64,000 nucleotides of DNA. It comes from Serratia silvae (GTDB taxonomy: Bacteria; Pseudomonadota; Gammaproteobacteria; Enterobacterales; Enterobacteriaceae). Numbering within the stretch: the stretch's first letter is position 1; every line of letters begins with the position of its first letter. The notes under the pieces are model-generated. The model saw nothing but the letters and a program-made list of their open reading frames with translations. It searched no databases and was not told the origin of the DNA. The stretch is taken from assembly GCF_023282985.1 (NCBI RefSeq), contig NZ_JAGQDC010000003.1:186001-250000 (forward strand), written 5' to 3'. The position numbers and the translations under genes are program-made. Below, in pieces: positions 16,824 to 27,738 of this stretch.

Positions 16824-18776
16824 ATGAGCTATCAGGTTCTTGCCCGTAAGTGGCGCCCCCAAACGTTTGCAGAGGTTGTCGGACAAGAGCATGTCCTGAC
16901 GGCGCTGGCTAATGGCCTCTCTCTGGGGCGGATCCATCACGCCTATCTGTTCTCCGGCACGCGCGGCGTGGGTAAAACCACCATTGCGCGGCTGCTGGCC
17001 AAAGGTTTGAACTGCGAAACGGGCATCACCGCGACGCCCTGTGGCCAATGTGATAACTGCCGCGAGATTGAGCAGGGGCGCTTTGTCGATCTGATCGAGA
17101 TCGATGCCGCATCGCGAACCAAAGTGGAAGACACCCGCGATCTGCTCGATAACGTGCAATATGCCCCGGCGCGTGGCCGTTTCAAGGTTTACCTGATCGA
17201 CGAAGTCCACATGCTCTCGCGCCACAGCTTCAATGCGTTGCTGAAAACGCTGGAAGAGCCGCCCGCGCACGTCAAATTCCTGCTGGCGACCACCGATCCG
17301 CAGAAGCTGCCGGTCACTATTCTTTCCCGCTGCCTGCAATTCCATCTCAAAGCGATGGATGTGGAACAGATCCGCACGCAGTTGGAAACCGTCTTACTGG
17401 CAGAGCACATCACCAGCGATGCCCGCGCGTTGCAACTGTTGGCGCGAGCTGCCGATGGCAGTATGCGAGATGCTCTCAGCCTGACCGATCAGGCGATCGC
17501 CATGGGGCAAGGGCAGGTGACGACCGACACCGTCAGCCAGATGCTGGGGACGTTGGATGATGAGCAGCCGCTGGCCATCCTGGAAGCCTTGGTGAGTGCC
17601 GACGGTGAAAAAGTGATGGCGCAGGTCGCCCAGGCGGCGTCACGCGGCGTGGATTGGGAAAACCTGCTGGTGGAAACGCTGGCGCTGCTGCACCGCATTG
17701 CGATGGTACAACTGCTACCCGCAGTGCTGGATAACCATTACGCTGCGATTGAGCAGCGGTTACGTGAGCTGGCGCGCACCCTGCCGCCAACGGACGTACA
17801 GCTTTACTACCAAACCTTGCTGGTTGGCCGCAAAGAGTTGGCCTATGCGCCGGATCGCCGTATGGGCGTTGAGATGACCCTGCTGCGCGCGCTGGCGTTT
17901 CACCCAAAAGCGGTGATCCCAGAGCCAGTGGCCATGGTGCAGATCGCGCCCGCACAGCCGCAGGGGAATATGGCCGTTGCGCCACCGTCACTCTATCCGG
18001 ATGCCCCGCCTCCCTTAGGGCAGGCTGCGCCGCCGCAGAATACTCAACCAACCAATTTACCGGATGCTACCGCGCAATTACTTAAAGCGCGAACCCAGTT
18101 GCTGCGGCAACAGGGGGCATCCACCGCAAAAAAGAATGAGCCGGCGGCGCCAGGAATAGCGCGGCCGGCTAACTCGGCACTAGAGCGTTTAGCCTCGGTA
18201 ACCGAACGCAGCCAGAAGCGTCAGGCCGAAAAGATCGTAACGGAGAAACCAGCCAAGCCGGAGGCCTATCGCTGGCGTGCGCTAACCGAACCTGAAGCTG
18301 AACCGGAACCGCGAGCCACGCCAAAAGCGTTGCGCACGGCGCTCGAACATGAAAAAACGCCTGAGCTGTCGGCTAAACTGGTGGTTGAGTCCATCGAGCG
18401 CGATCCTTGGGCGGCAGAGATCGACCAGCTAAAAATACCGAAACTGGTGCAGCAACTGGCGTTAAACGCCTTTAAGCAGCAGCTGGCACCGGACAGCATT
18501 TGTCTCCACCTGCGGTCTTCGCAGCGTCATCTGAATTCGCCTTCGGCGCAGAAGACGCTTGCGCAGGCACTCAGTGAGTTACATGGCCGCACGGTTGAAC
18601 TCAGCGTGGTGGAAGACGATAATCCGGCGGAGCGAACTCCGCTGGAGTGGCGGCAAGCCATTTATGAAGAAAAACTGGCACAGGCTCGCCAGTCCATCGT
18701 TGCGGATACCAATATCCAGACCCTGCGTCGGTTCTTTGATGCAGATCTGGATGAGGAGAGTATTCGCCCTGTTTAA
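16824..18776 (+). CDS. dnaX: DNA polymerase III subunits tau and gamma
   Basis: Clamp-loader ATPase; 650 residues as full-length tau. AAA+ core: Walker A GTRGVGKTTIARLL (about residue 44), the zinc site GITATPCGQCDNC, Walker B region VYLIDEVHML and SRC box TILSRCLQFHL. A proline/glutamine-rich linker (about residues 370-450) leads to the tau-specific domains IV-V that bind DnaB and the polymerase core, ending RRFFDADLDEESIRPV. A programmed -1 frameshift site at 18128-18134 would yield gamma. The ATG at 16824 has a weak ribosome site. It is followed by ybaB and recR in the conserved replication-repair operon. Confidence 0.97.
   Translation: MSYQVLARKWRPQTFAEVVGQEHVLTALANGLSLGRIHHAYLFSGTRGVGKTTIARLLAKGLNCETGITATPCGQCDNCREIEQGRFVDLIEIDAASRTKVEDTRDLLDNVQYAPARGRFKVYLIDEVHMLSRHSFNALLKTLEEPPAHVKFLLATTDPQKLPVTILSRCLQFHLKAMDVEQIRTQLETVLLAEHITSDARALQLLARAADGSMRDALSLTDQAIAMGQGQVTTDTVSQMLGTLDDEQPLAILEALVSADGEKVMAQVAQAASRGVDWENLLVETLALLHRIAMVQLLPAVLDNHYAAIEQRLRELARTLPPTDVQLYYQTLLVGRKELAYAPDRRMGVEMTLLRALAFHPKAVIPEPVAMVQIAPAQPQGNMAVAPPSLYPDAPPPLGQAAPPQNTQPTNLPDATAQLLKARTQLLRQQGASTAKKNEPAAPGIARPANSALERLASVTERSQKRQAEKIVTEKPAKPEAYRWRALTEPEAEPEPRATPKALRTALEHEKTPELSAKLVVESIERDPWAAEIDQLKIPKLVQQLALNAFKQQLAPDSICLHLRSSQRHLNSPSAQKTLAQALSELHGRTVELSVVEDDNPAERTPLEWRQAIYEEKLAQARQSIVADTNIQTLRRFFDADLDEESIRPV
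18112..18170 (+). promoter_or_regulatory. Programmed -1 ribosomal frameshift signal in dnaX
   Basis: The slippery heptamer A AAA AAG lies at 18128-18134 in the correct phase (GCA AAA AAG in frame 0). A Shine-Dalgarno-like AGGGGG at 18112-18117 lies 10 bases upstream. Downstream is a 7-bp stem AGCCGGC/GCCGGCT (18139-18145 with 18164-18170). After slippage the next codons are GAA then TGA, giving a gamma subunit of 438 residues ending KKE, as in E. coli. All three elements of the E. coli signal are conserved. Confidence 0.93.
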
Positions 18777-18807
18777 CGCGGCGCACAGTGCGCGGCCAAT
18801 GCTATGA

Positions 18808-19145
<338 letters not shown>

Positions 19146-19146
<1 letters not shown>

Positions 19147-19751
19147 TGCAAACCAGCCCGCTCCTTGAATCATTGATGGAGGCACTGCGCTGCCTGCCGG
19201 GCGTTGGCCCGAAGTCGGCGCAGCGTATGGCGTTCCAGCTGCTGCAGCGCGATCGCAGTGGCGGGATGCGGCTGGCACAGGCGCTGACCCGTGCCATGTC
19301 GGAGATCGGCCATTGTGCCGATTGCCGTACCTTCACCGAGCAGGATACCTGCACCATCTGCAATAATGTGCGCCGCCAGCAAAACGGCCAGATTTGCGTA
19401 GTGGAGAGCCCGGCGGATATTCATGCCATCGAGCAGACCGGCCAGTTTGCCGGGCGCTACTTTGTGCTGATGGGCCATCTGTCACCGTTAGACGGCATCG
19501 GCCCTGGCGATATCGGCCTGGATCGGCTGGAGCAACGGCTGGAGAAGGAAACCATCACCGAAGTGATCTTGGCCACCAACCCGACGGTGGAAGGGGATGC
19601 CACGGCCAACTATATCGCCGAGATGTGTGGCCAATATGGCGTGCTTGCCAGCCGCATTGCCCACGGAGTTCCGGTGGGTGGTGAACTGGAAATGGTGGAT
19701 GGCACCACGCTGTCGCACTCCCTGGCCGGACGCCACGCGATCAAATTCTGA
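19146..19751 (+). CDS. recR: Recombination protein RecR
   Basis: Part of RecFOR, which loads RecA at gaps; 201 residues. A helix-hairpin-helix [18 protein letters not shown] (about residue 16), a four-cysteine zinc site [16 protein letters not shown] (about residues 58-73) and a Toprim domain beginning [15 protein letters not shown] are present. Coupled to ybaB by the overlapping TGATG. A hairpin without a T tract (19761-19782) follows. Confidence 0.96.
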
Positions 19752-19760
19752 TGATCCTGT

Positions 19761-19782
19761 ACGGGGCAGCCCTCTGCCCCGT
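19761..19782 (+). terminator. Hairpin after recR
   Basis: Perfect 9-bp stem ACGGGGCAG/CTGCCCCGT with a 4-base loop, 10 bases after the recR stop. The T tract is absent, so this may attenuate rather than end transcription before htpG. Confidence 0.55.
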
Positions 19783-19813
19783 AATCAGTTCACAAAAAAT
19801 TCCCCGCCAGCCG

Positions 19814-19842
19814 CTTGAAAAACCTCACAGTTAACCCCATTT
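19814..19842 (+). promoter_or_regulatory. Heat-shock (sigma-32) promoter of htpG
   Basis: CTTGAAA at 19814-19820 and CCCCATTT at 19835-19842 are separated by 14 bases, an almost exact sigma-32 consensus (CTTGAAA, 13-17 bases, CCCCATNT). It lies about 45 bases before the htpG start and explains heat induction. Confidence 0.92.
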
Positions 19843-19886
19843 AATCCCCATGTCCGATTTGGTCGTTACTGTCTTTGAGGTAATCA

Positions 19887-21758
19887 ATGAGTATGAAAGG
19901 TCAAGAAACCCGTGGGTTCCAGTCTGAAGTCAAACAGCTGCTTCATTTGATGATCCATTCGCTGTACTCCAATAAAGAAATCTTCCTGCGTGAGCTGATC
20001 TCCAACGCCTCCGATGCGGCGGACAAGCTGCGTTTCCGCGCGCTTTCCAAGCCGGAGCTGTATGAAGGTGATGGCGAACTGCGCGTGCGTCTGTCGTTTG
20101 ACAAAGAGAAGCGCACCCTGACGATTGCCGATAACGGCATCGGCATGAGCCGCGAAGAAGTGATCGAAAACCTGGGGACGATTGCCAAATCTGGCACTAA
20201 GGCCTTCCTGGAGTCTATCGGCTCTGACCAGGCGAAAGACAGCCAGCTGATCGGTCAGTTCGGCGTGGGCTTCTACTCGGCGTTCATCGTGGCGGACAAA
20301 GTCACCGTACGTACCCGCGCGGCTGGTGCTGCGGAAGATCAAGGGGTGTACTGGGAGTCTGCCGGTGAAGGTGATTACACCATCGCCGATATCAGCAAGG
20401 CCGATCGCGGCAGCGAAATTACTCTGCACCTACGTGAAGGCGAAGATGAATACCTTGATGGCTGGCGTCTGCGCTCGGTGATTGGTAAATATTCCGATCA
20501 CATTGCTTTGCCGGTAGAGATCGAAACCAAGAATGAAGAAGACGGCACCGTCACCTGGGAGAAAATCAACAAGGCGCAAGCGTTGTGGACTCGCAACAAA
20601 GCCGACGTAACCGAAGAAGAGTACAAAGAGTTCTACAAGCACATTGCTCATGACTTTACCGATCCACTGAGCTGGAGCCACAACCGGGTAGAAGGTAAGC
20701 AGGAATACACCAGCCTGCTGTACATCCCGGCCCAGGCACCGTGGGATATGTGGAATCGCGATCACAAACACGGCCTGAAGCTGTACGTTCAGCGCGTGTT
20801 TATCATGGATGACGCCGAGCAGTTCATGCCGAACTACCTACGCTTTGTGCGTGGTCTGATCGATTCCAACGATCTGCCGCTGAACGTATCGCGTGAAATT
20901 CTGCAGGACAGCCGTGTTACCCAAAACCTGCGTGGTGCGCTGACCAAACGCGTGTTGCAGATGTTGGATAAGCTGGCGAAAGACGATGCGGAAGCTTACC
21001 AGACATTCTGGCAGCAGTTCGGTATGGTACTGAAAGAAGGGCCAGCGGAGGACGGCAGCAACAAAGAAGCTATCGCCAAACTGCTGCGCTTTGCCTCTAC
21101 GCATAACGACAGCTCGGCGCAAACCGTCTCGCTGGAAGAGTACGTTGGCCGCATGACCGAAGGCCAGGACAAGATTTACTACATCACTGCCGACAGCTAT
21201 GCCGCTGCCAAGAGCAGCCCGCACCTGGAGCTGTTCCGCAAGAAAGGCATCGAAGTCCTTCTGCTGTCTGACCGCATCGATGAGTGGATGATGAGCTACC
21301 TGACCGAGTTTGACGGTAAGGTATTCCAGTCGGTCAGCAAGGCGGATGACGCGCTGGATAAACTGGCGGATGAAACCGAAGAGCAGAAAGAAGCCGAGAA
21401 GCAGTTGGAGCCGTTTATCGAGCGGGTCAAGACGCTGCTGGGTGAGCGTGTGAAGGACGTGCGTCTGACGCATCGTCTGACGGATACCCCGGCTATCGTC
21501 ACCACCGATGCCGACGAGATGAGCACCCAGATGGCCAAACTGTTTGCCGCTGCGGGGCAAGCTGCGCCGGAAGTGAAGTATATTTTCGAGCTGAACCCGG
21601 AACATGCGTTGGTCAAACGCGCATCCGATGTGGGCGATAACGAACAATTTGCCGAATGGATCGATCTGTTGTTGGATCAGGCCCTGCTGGCCGAGCGTGG
21701 GACGCTGGAAGATCCAAACCAGTTTATTCGCCGCATGAATAAGCTGTTGTCCGCTTAA
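19887..21758 (+). CDS. htpG: Molecular chaperone HtpG (Hsp90)
   Basis: Cytoplasmic Hsp90 ATPase, 623 residues. N-terminal GHKL ATP site: [20 protein letters not shown] and [14 protein letters not shown]. The middle domain includes [12 protein letters not shown] with the catalytic arginine region, and the C-terminal dimerisation domain ends [19 protein letters not shown]. The ATG at 19887 has GAGG 8 bases upstream; the ATG two codons later corresponds to the E. coli start. It is driven by its own sigma-32 promoter. Confidence 0.97.
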   Translation: MSMKGQETRGFQSEVKQLLHLMIHSLYSNKEIFLRELISNASDAADKLRFRALSKPELYEGDGELRVRLSFDKEKRTLTIADNGIGMSREEVIENLGTIAKSGTKAFLESIGSDQAKDSQLIGQFGVGFYSAFIVADKVTVRTRAAGAAEDQGVYWESAGEGDYTIADISKADRGSEITLHLREGEDEYLDGWRLRSVIGKYSDHIALPVEIETKNEEDGTVTWEKINKAQALWTRNKADVTEEEYKEFYKHIAHDFTDPLSWSHNRVEGKQEYTSLLYIPAQAPWDMWNRDHKHGLKLYVQRVFIMDDAEQFMPNYLRFVRGLIDSNDLPLNVSREILQDSRVTQNLRGALTKRVLQMLDKLAKDDAEAYQTFWQQFGMVLKEGPAEDGSNKEAIAKLLRFASTHNDSSAQTVSLEEYVGRMTEGQDKIYYITADSYAAAKSSPHLELFRKKGIEVLLLSDRIDEWMMSYLTEFDGKVFQSVSKADDALDKLADETEEQKEAEKQLEPFIERVKTLLGERVKDVRLTHRLTDTPAIVTTDADEMSTQMAKLFAAAGQAAPEVKYIFELNPEHALVKRASDVGDNEQFAEWIDLLLDQALLAERGTLEDPNQFIRRMNKLLSA

Positions 21759-21768
21759 TCAGCAAAAT

Positions 21769-21796
21769 ACGCCCCAGACCCTAGAGTTTGGGGCGT
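21769..21796 (+). terminator. Hairpin after htpG
   Basis: 8-bp perfect stem ACGCCCCA/TGGGGCGT, 11 bases after the htpG stop. The following TCTCCTCTATT is pyrimidine-rich but not a clean T tract. Confidence 0.65.
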
Positions 21797-21975
21797 AATC
21801 TCCTCTATTCCCGTTAAATTTTCTCACTGCTTGCCTCGTTTCAGCCCGATCTTTCCGCAACCGATTTCCTCTCGCTACCTTGAGCCACCCCCCTCAGAAA
21901 TGGTAAGGTTGAGTGTTTTCGAAATTTAATAAAAACTCAAACCCGATAAACTTCCGGCCGCGGCCCGAAGAATGA

Positions 21976-22650
<675 letters not shown>

Positions 22651-22670
22651 TCGGTTTTAACGTTGTAAAA

Positions 22671-22708
22671 AACGCCGGGCTTGCTGTTGCTGCCCGGCGT
22701 TTTTTTTG
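22671..22708 (+). terminator. Rho-independent terminator of adk
   Basis: 10-bp stem AACGCCGGGC/GCCCGGCGTT followed by a run of eight or more T, 20 bases after the adk stop codon. Confidence 0.93.
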
Positions 22709-22762
22709 CCGCTTCATGCTAGGTTATCAGTGCTACCGTTTCGCTTGACAAGGAAGAGCCGC

Positions 22763-23896
22763 ATGCCCAGGCAGACAAATTTTTTGCAAGAAGCGACCGC
22801 GCGCCAAATCGTGCAACGTGCGATGAGCATCATTCACCATTCGGTCAACGTGATGGACAGCAACGGCGTCATCATTGCTTCCGGCAACGCCTCGCGCCTG
22901 TATCAGCGCCACGAAGGGGCGGTATTGGCCCTGACCGAAAACCGGGTGGTGGAGATTGATAAGGCAACGGCACAACATCTGAAGGGTGTGCAGCCCGGCA
23001 TCAATCTGCCGTTCAGTTTTCGTAATCAACTGGTGGGGGCGATTGGGGTTTCCGGCGATCCGGCTCAGGTGCGAGCCTATGGCGAGCTGGTGAAGATGGC
23101 GGCGGAGCTGATGGTGGAACAGGCTGCGATGCTCGATCAACATCAGTGGGAAAAGCGTTACCGGGAAGAGCTGGCCAACCAACTGCTGCAAGGGCACAGT
23201 GAACCTGGTTCACGCGAGGCGATGGCGGCCTATTTAGAGCTGGATCTGCAACAGCCACGCATTGTCTGGCTGCTTGAGCTGTATGAACCGCAGCCGCAGG
23301 TACTGAGAGGCTTGCTGGCAGAGCTAGAGATCACCCAGCGTGAGGCGCTTATCACCATGACCAGCTTTAATGAACTGGTGCTCTTGCGCCCGGCCTGTAT
23401 GAAACAGGGCGTGTGGGACGTGCAGCAGGAGCGCAAGCTGGCCCAGCAGCTCCAGCATGAGATCCAGCAACGCTTTGGCCTGCGGTTAATCGTCGGGGGT
23501 TTTTACAGTGGCGATGAGGGCGTCTACCGCTCTATCCAGACCGCAAGAGCAGTGCAAACCATGGCGCACCGTCTCACACTGGTCCAGCATACGCTGTTTT
23601 ATGATGACTATCCTCTGCCCTCGCTGCTGTGCGATTTAGGGGAAGATTGGCGAGCCCAGGAGCTTTCACGGCCTTGGCGGCAATTGAGCGCCAAGGATGA
23701 AAAAGGGATGCTGAGAAACACGCTGCGCCACTATTTCAATCATAATTGTGACCAAACCAAGACTGCGGCACAGCTGCATATTCACGTTAACACCCTGCGT
23801 TACCGCCTACAGCGCGTAGAAAAAACGACAGGCCTGAAGATCAATCAATTGGCGGACGTCTTGCAGCTGTATATCGGCATGTTGATGCAGGATTGA
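22763..23896 (+). CDS. cdaR: Sugar diacid regulator CdaR
   Basis: A 377-residue activator of glucarate, galactarate and glycerate metabolism in E. coli. From ATG 22763 (AGGAAG upstream; the ATG at 22706 is in the adk terminator) it has an N-terminal diacid-recognition domain (TARQIVQRAMSIIHHSVNVM; GVIIASG; INLPFSFRNQLVGAIGVSG) and a C-terminal PucR-type helix-turn-helix (HFNHNCDQTKTAAQLHIH, VNTLRYRLQRVEK). In E. coli cdaR is elsewhere; here it lies between adk and hemH directly upstream of a glycerate kinase gene, its expected target. Confidence 0.94.
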   Translation: MPRQTNFLQEATARQIVQRAMSIIHHSVNVMDSNGVIIASGNASRLYQRHEGAVLALTENRVVEIDKATAQHLKGVQPGINLPFSFRNQLVGAIGVSGDPAQVRAYGELVKMAAELMVEQAAMLDQHQWEKRYREELANQLLQGHSEPGSREAMAAYLELDLQQPRIVWLLELYEPQPQVLRGLLAELEITQREALITMTSFNELVLLRPACMKQGVWDVQQERKLAQQLQHEIQQRFGLRLIVGGFYSGDEGVYRSIQTARAVQTMAHRLTLVQHTLFYDDYPLPSLLCDLGEDWRAQELSRPWRQLSAKDEKGMLRNTLRHYFNHNCDQTKTAAQLHIHVNTLRYRLQRVEKTTGLKINQLADVLQLYIGMLMQD

Positions 23897-24031
23897 ATTG
23901 TGTAATTGCACAAAATAACCTTATTTTTTACCGTTTTGTTTGTGTCTATCGCTAAAGAATTTCCGCTGTCGGCAGGGTATGGTATTCACTAACCGATGCA
24001 GTGGCATCCTCTGACGATTAAGGCACTGTCG

Positions 24032-25180
24032 ATGAACACCCTAAAGAAAGTGGTAATTGCCCCCGACTCCTTTAAAGAGAGCCTGAGTGCTCAGGGTGTC
24101 GCAGAAGCGATCGAACGTGGTTTCCAGCAAATTTACCCGCAGGTACACTACGTTTTGCTGCCCATGGCGGACGGAGGCGAGGGCACCGTCGATGCGATGG
24201 TGGCCGCAACCGGTGGGGAAATCATCAATGTGCAGGTGAGCGGGCCGCAGGGCAAACCTGCCGCAGCGTTTTATGGCCTGCTGGGGGAAGGGAAAACTGC
24301 AGTTATCGAAATGGCGGCTGCGTCCGGGCTGCATCTGGTGGCGGGTGACGAACGCGATCCGTTAGTGACCACCAGCTTTGGCACCGGTGAGCTGATCCTG
24401 GCGGCACTGCAACGCGGTGTACAGTCGATCATTCTGGGCATTGGCGGTAGTGCAACCAACGATGGGGGGGCAGGCATGATGCAGGCGCTGGGGGTTAAGC
24501 TGCTTGACCATCACTATCAAGAATTACGTCCCGGTGGCGCTGCGTTGGCGCAACTGGCACATATTGATCTCAGTCAGTTGGATCCCCGCTTGCAGCAGGT
24601 GAAGATCACGGTAGCCTGCGACGTGGATAACCCGCTGTGTGGCGATCACGGGGCTTCAGCAATCTTCGGCCCACAAAAAGGGGCCACGCCGGAGAAGGTG
24701 CAGCAACTGGACAAGGCGCTGCATCATTACGGCACGCTCTTGGAGCAGAGCACCGGGCGCAAGGTATTGCAGGTGCCAGGCTCGGGTGCTGCCGGGGGCA
24801 TGGGAGCGGCATTGATCGGTTTTCTGGCAGCTGAGCTGCGGCCAGGCATCGAAATCGTAATCGAAACGCTGCATCTGGAAGACGCGGTTCGCGATGCTGA
24901 CTTGGTGATCACTGGCGAAGGGCGGCTCGACAGTCAGTCTATCCACGGCAAAACTCCAATCGGCGTTGCACGGGTAGCCAAGCGCCACCAATTACCGGTG
25001 ATTGCCATTGCCGGTAGCCTGTCAAAAGACTATCAGGTGGTGCATCAACACGGCATCGATGCCGCTTTCTCGGTGATCGACCGCATCGTGACGCTGCCAG
25101 AGGCGCTGGCGGACGCGGCCCATAACCTGGAAGTCACGGCGCGCAACGTAGCTGCCGTCTGGCAGCTGGCGCAAAAATAA
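24032..25180 (+). CDS. Glycerate kinase (GarK/GlxK family)
   Basis: Phosphorylates D-glycerate to 2-phosphoglycerate (type II glycerate kinase). 382 residues from ATG 24032, where family sequence begins (KKVVIAPDSFKESLSA); an earlier ATG at 23996 has no homology. Motifs: PMADGGEGTVDAMVAATGG, GIGGSATNDGGAGMMQALG, VPGSGAAGGMGAAL and ITGEGRLDSQSIHGKTPIGVA. It is 135 bases downstream of cdaR on the same strand. The all cluster in this window has no glxK, so this gene may serve it. GarK and GlxK cannot be told apart with certainty by eye. Confidence 0.95.
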   Translation: MNTLKKVVIAPDSFKESLSAQGVAEAIERGFQQIYPQVHYVLLPMADGGEGTVDAMVAATGGEIINVQVSGPQGKPAAAFYGLLGEGKTAVIEMAAASGLHLVAGDERDPLVTTSFGTGELILAALQRGVQSIILGIGGSATNDGGAGMMQALGVKLLDHHYQELRPGGAALAQLAHIDLSQLDPRLQQVKITVACDVDNPLCGDHGASAIFGPQKGATPEKVQQLDKALHHYGTLLEQSTGRKVLQVPGSGAAGGMGAALIGFLAAELRPGIEIVIETLHLEDAVRDADLVITGEGRLDSQSIHGKTPIGVARVAKRHQLPVIAIAGSLSKDYQVVHQHGIDAAFSVIDRIVTLPEALADAAHNLEVTARNVAAVWQLAQK

Positions 25181-25306
25181 CCCCCGTTTTACCTGTTATT
25201 GATATAGGTTCCGGTCCGGCGCTTTTCCGTTACAATAGACCCCATGAGCGGCTGTTAATACGCTGAGAAATAACAGGGTATTGCCGGGAAGGACAAGGGG
25301 ATCGGA

Positions 25307-26269
25307 ATGAAGCAAGAGAAACACGGGGTATTGCTGGTGAATCTGGGGACGCCAGAGGCACCTACCCCGCAGGCGGTAAAACGCTATCTGAAAGAATTTC
25401 TCAGTGACAACCGGGTGGTGGACACTGCCCCGCTGATCTGGTGGCCAATTCTTAACGGCATCATTCTGCCGATCCGTTCACCGCGTGTGGCAAAACTGTA
25501 TCAATCCGTCTGGATGGACGAAGGTTCACCGTTGCTGGTCTACAGCCGCCGCCAACAGCGGGAGCTGGCAGCGCGTATGCCGAATACCCCGGTGGAACTG
25601 GGCATGAGCTACGGGTCACCCAGTCTGGCACAGGCGATCGACAACCTATTGGCGCAGGGCGTGACCAATCTGGTGGTGTTGCCGCTGTATCCGCAATACT
25701 CGTGTTCGACCAGCGCAGCGGTCTGGGATGGTGTTGCACGGGTGCTGAAAGGCTATCGCCGCCTGCCATCTATCGGCTTTATCCGTGACTATGCCGAGCA
25801 CCCAGCGTATATCCTGGCCTTACAGCAAAGCGTTGAGCGGGCGTTTGCCGAACACGGTAAGCCCGACCGCCTGGTGATGTCGTTCCACGGGATTCCCAAA
25901 CGCTACGCCACGCTGGGTGACGATTACCCGCAACGCTGCGAAGATACCTACCGCGCGCTGGCGGCGGCCATACCGCTGGCCCCAGATCGGGTGATGATGA
26001 CCTATCAATCGCGCTTCGGTCGGGAGCCCTGGCTGACGCCGTACACCGACGAAACCCTGAAGAGTCTGCCAGCGCAAGGCGTGAAGCATATCCAACTGAT
26101 CTGCCCCGGCTTTTCGGCGGATTGCCTGGAAACGCTGGAGGAGATCAAAGAGCAGAACCGCGAAATCTTCCTGGAGGCGGGGGGCGAGAAGTTTGAATAC
26201 ATCCCGGCACTCAATGATGACGCCGCCCATATCGATATGATGCAACAGCTGGTGGGGCAACGGCTGTAA
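25307..26269 (+). CDS. hemH: Ferrochelatase
   Basis: Inserts ferrous iron into protoporphyrin IX, the last step of haem synthesis; 320 residues, as in E. coli. Motifs include [19 protein letters not shown] at the start, [16 protein letters not shown], the catalytic His in [33 protein letters not shown] and the acidic region [18 protein letters not shown] 25307 is preceded by a GGGGA-type site. The E. coli gene aes, between hemH and gsk, is absent. Confidence 0.97.
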   Translation: MKQEKHGVLLVNLGTPEAPTPQAVKRYLKEFLSDNRVVDTAPLIWWPILNGIILPIRSPRVAKLYQSVWMDEGSPLLVYSRRQQRELAARMPNTPVELGMSYGSPSLAQAIDNLLAQGVTNLVVLPLYPQYSCSTSAAVWDGVARVLKGYRRLPSIGFIRDYAEHPAYILALQQSVERAFAEHGKPDRLVMSFHGIPKRYATLGDDYPQRCEDTYRALAAAIPLAPDRVMMTYQSRFGREPWLTPYTDETLKSLPAQGVKHIQLICPGFSADCLETLEEIKEQNREIFLEAGGEKFEYIPALNDDAAHIDMMQQLVGQRL

Positions 26270-26325
26270 TCAAGCCGGCTTTTCACCGCTCGGCTGGCAA
26301 AATGCTCACGTGAAAGCGCAGCAAT

Positions 26326-26355
26326 CAGGCAGGAATGTGCTAACATTCCTGCCTG
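26326..26355 (+). terminator. Strong hairpin between hemH and gsk
   Basis: A perfect 13-bp stem (CAGGCAGGAATGT and its complement) with loop GCTA, 57 bases after hemH and 26 bases before the gsk ATG. No T tract follows, so it may act as a terminator helper or as an mRNA-stabilising hairpin in the gsk leader. Confidence 0.6.
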
Positions 26356-26380
26356 TTCACCGCAACTCACCGCCAATCAC

Positions 26381-27685
26381 ATGAAATTTCCTGGTAAACG
26401 TAAATCCAAACATTATTTTCCGGTCAACGCTCGCGATCCGTTATTGCAGCAGACACAGCCTGAAAATGAAGTCAGTACCTCTTATGTCGTCGGTATCGAT
26501 CAGACGCTGGTGGATATCGAAGCTAAAGTGGATGACGCGTTTGTCGAACGCTACGGCCTTAGCCTGGGCCATTCGCTGGTCATTGAAGACGATGTTGCCG
26601 AGGCGCTGTATCAGGAACTGAGCGACAATAACCTGATCACTCATCAATTTGCCGGTGGCACTATCGGTAACACCCTGCACAACTACTCGGTACTGGCAGA
26701 CGACCGTTCCGTGCTGCTTGGCGTGATGTGCAGCAACGTCAAAATTGGCAGCTATGCCTATCGCTATTTGTGCAACACCTCCAGCCGTACCGATCTCAAC
26801 TACCTGCAAGCAGTGGATGGGGCCATTGGCCGCTGTTTTACGCTGATTAACGAGAGCGGCGAACGCACCTTTGCCATCAGCCCAGGCCAGATGAACCAGC
26901 TACGCCCGGAAAGCATTCCTGAAGAGGTGATCGCAGGGGCTGCCGCGTTGGTGCTGACCTCCTATCTGGTGCGCTGCAAACCCGGTGAGCCGATGCCGGA
27001 AGCCACCATGCAGGCGATCGTATTTGCCAAAAAGCATGATGTGCCGGTGGTGCTGACGCTGGGCACCAAGTACGTTATTGCGGATAACCCAGAGTGGTGG
27101 CGTGATTTTCTCAGTGAACATGTCTCCATTCTGGCGATGAATGAAGATGAAGCGTTAGAACTGACCGGACTGAGCGATCCGCTGATGGCTTCAGAGATGG
27201 CATTGGACTGGGTAGATTTGGTGCTGTGTACCGCCGGGCCAAACGGCCTGTATATGGCGGGTTACACCGAAGAGGCCAACAAGCGTGAAACTCAGCATCC
27301 GCTGTTGCCGGGCCATATCGCCGAGTTTAACCGCTTCGAATTCAGCCGGGCGATGCGCCGTGCAAGCTGTGAAAACGCGCTCAAGGTCTATTCGCATATC
27401 GCCCCGTATATGGGCGGCCCGGAAAAGATCATGAATACCAACGGTGCGGGCGACGGTGCGCTGTCTGCGCTGCTGCATGATATCGCCGCTAACGGCTATC
27501 ACCGCAACAATGTGCCAAACTCCAGCAAACATGTGCGTAGCTACCTGACCTATTCGTCTTTGGCGCAGGTTTGCAAATATGCCAATCGTGTTAGCTACCA
27601 AGTGCTTAACCAGCACTCGCCACGTTTGACCCGTGGGTTGCCGGAGCGGGAAGACAGTTTGGAAGAGTCTTACTGGGAACGGTAA
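26381..27685 (+). CDS. gsk: Inosine-guanosine kinase
   Basis: Ribokinase/PfkB-family kinase that phosphorylates guanosine and inosine in purine salvage; 434 residues, the E. coli length. N-terminus MKFPGKRKSKHYFPVNARDPL, substrate-side QFAGGTIGNTLHNYSVLADD and the catalytic anion-hole NTNGAGDGALSALLHDIA. The downstream hairpin 27696-27728 separates it from convergent ybaL. Confidence 0.96.
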   Translation: MKFPGKRKSKHYFPVNARDPLLQQTQPENEVSTSYVVGIDQTLVDIEAKVDDAFVERYGLSLGHSLVIEDDVAEALYQELSDNNLITHQFAGGTIGNTLHNYSVLADDRSVLLGVMCSNVKIGSYAYRYLCNTSSRTDLNYLQAVDGAIGRCFTLINESGERTFAISPGQMNQLRPESIPEEVIAGAAALVLTSYLVRCKPGEPMPEATMQAIVFAKKHDVPVVLTLGTKYVIADNPEWWRDFLSEHVSILAMNEDEALELTGLSDPLMASEMALDWVDLVLCTAGPNGLYMAGYTEEANKRETQHPLLPGHIAEFNRFEFSRAMRRASCENALKVYSHIAPYMGGPEKIMNTNGAGDGALSALLHDIAANGYHRNNVPNSSKHVRSYLTYSSLAQVCKYANRVSYQVLNQHSPRLTRGLPEREDSLEESYWER

Positions 27686-27695
27686 CCAACAACAA

Positions 27696-27728
27696 CCGGT
27701 AAGAGTGCTGTTTTAGCGCTCTTACCGG
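27696..27728. terminator. Bidirectional hairpin between gsk and ybaL
   Basis: Stem CCGGTAAGAG(TGCT)/(AGCG)CTCTTACCGG with loop GTTTT, lying between the convergent gsk and ybaL stop codons. No long T tract on either side. Confidence 0.65.
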
Positions 27729-27738
27729 CTTAATGGCT

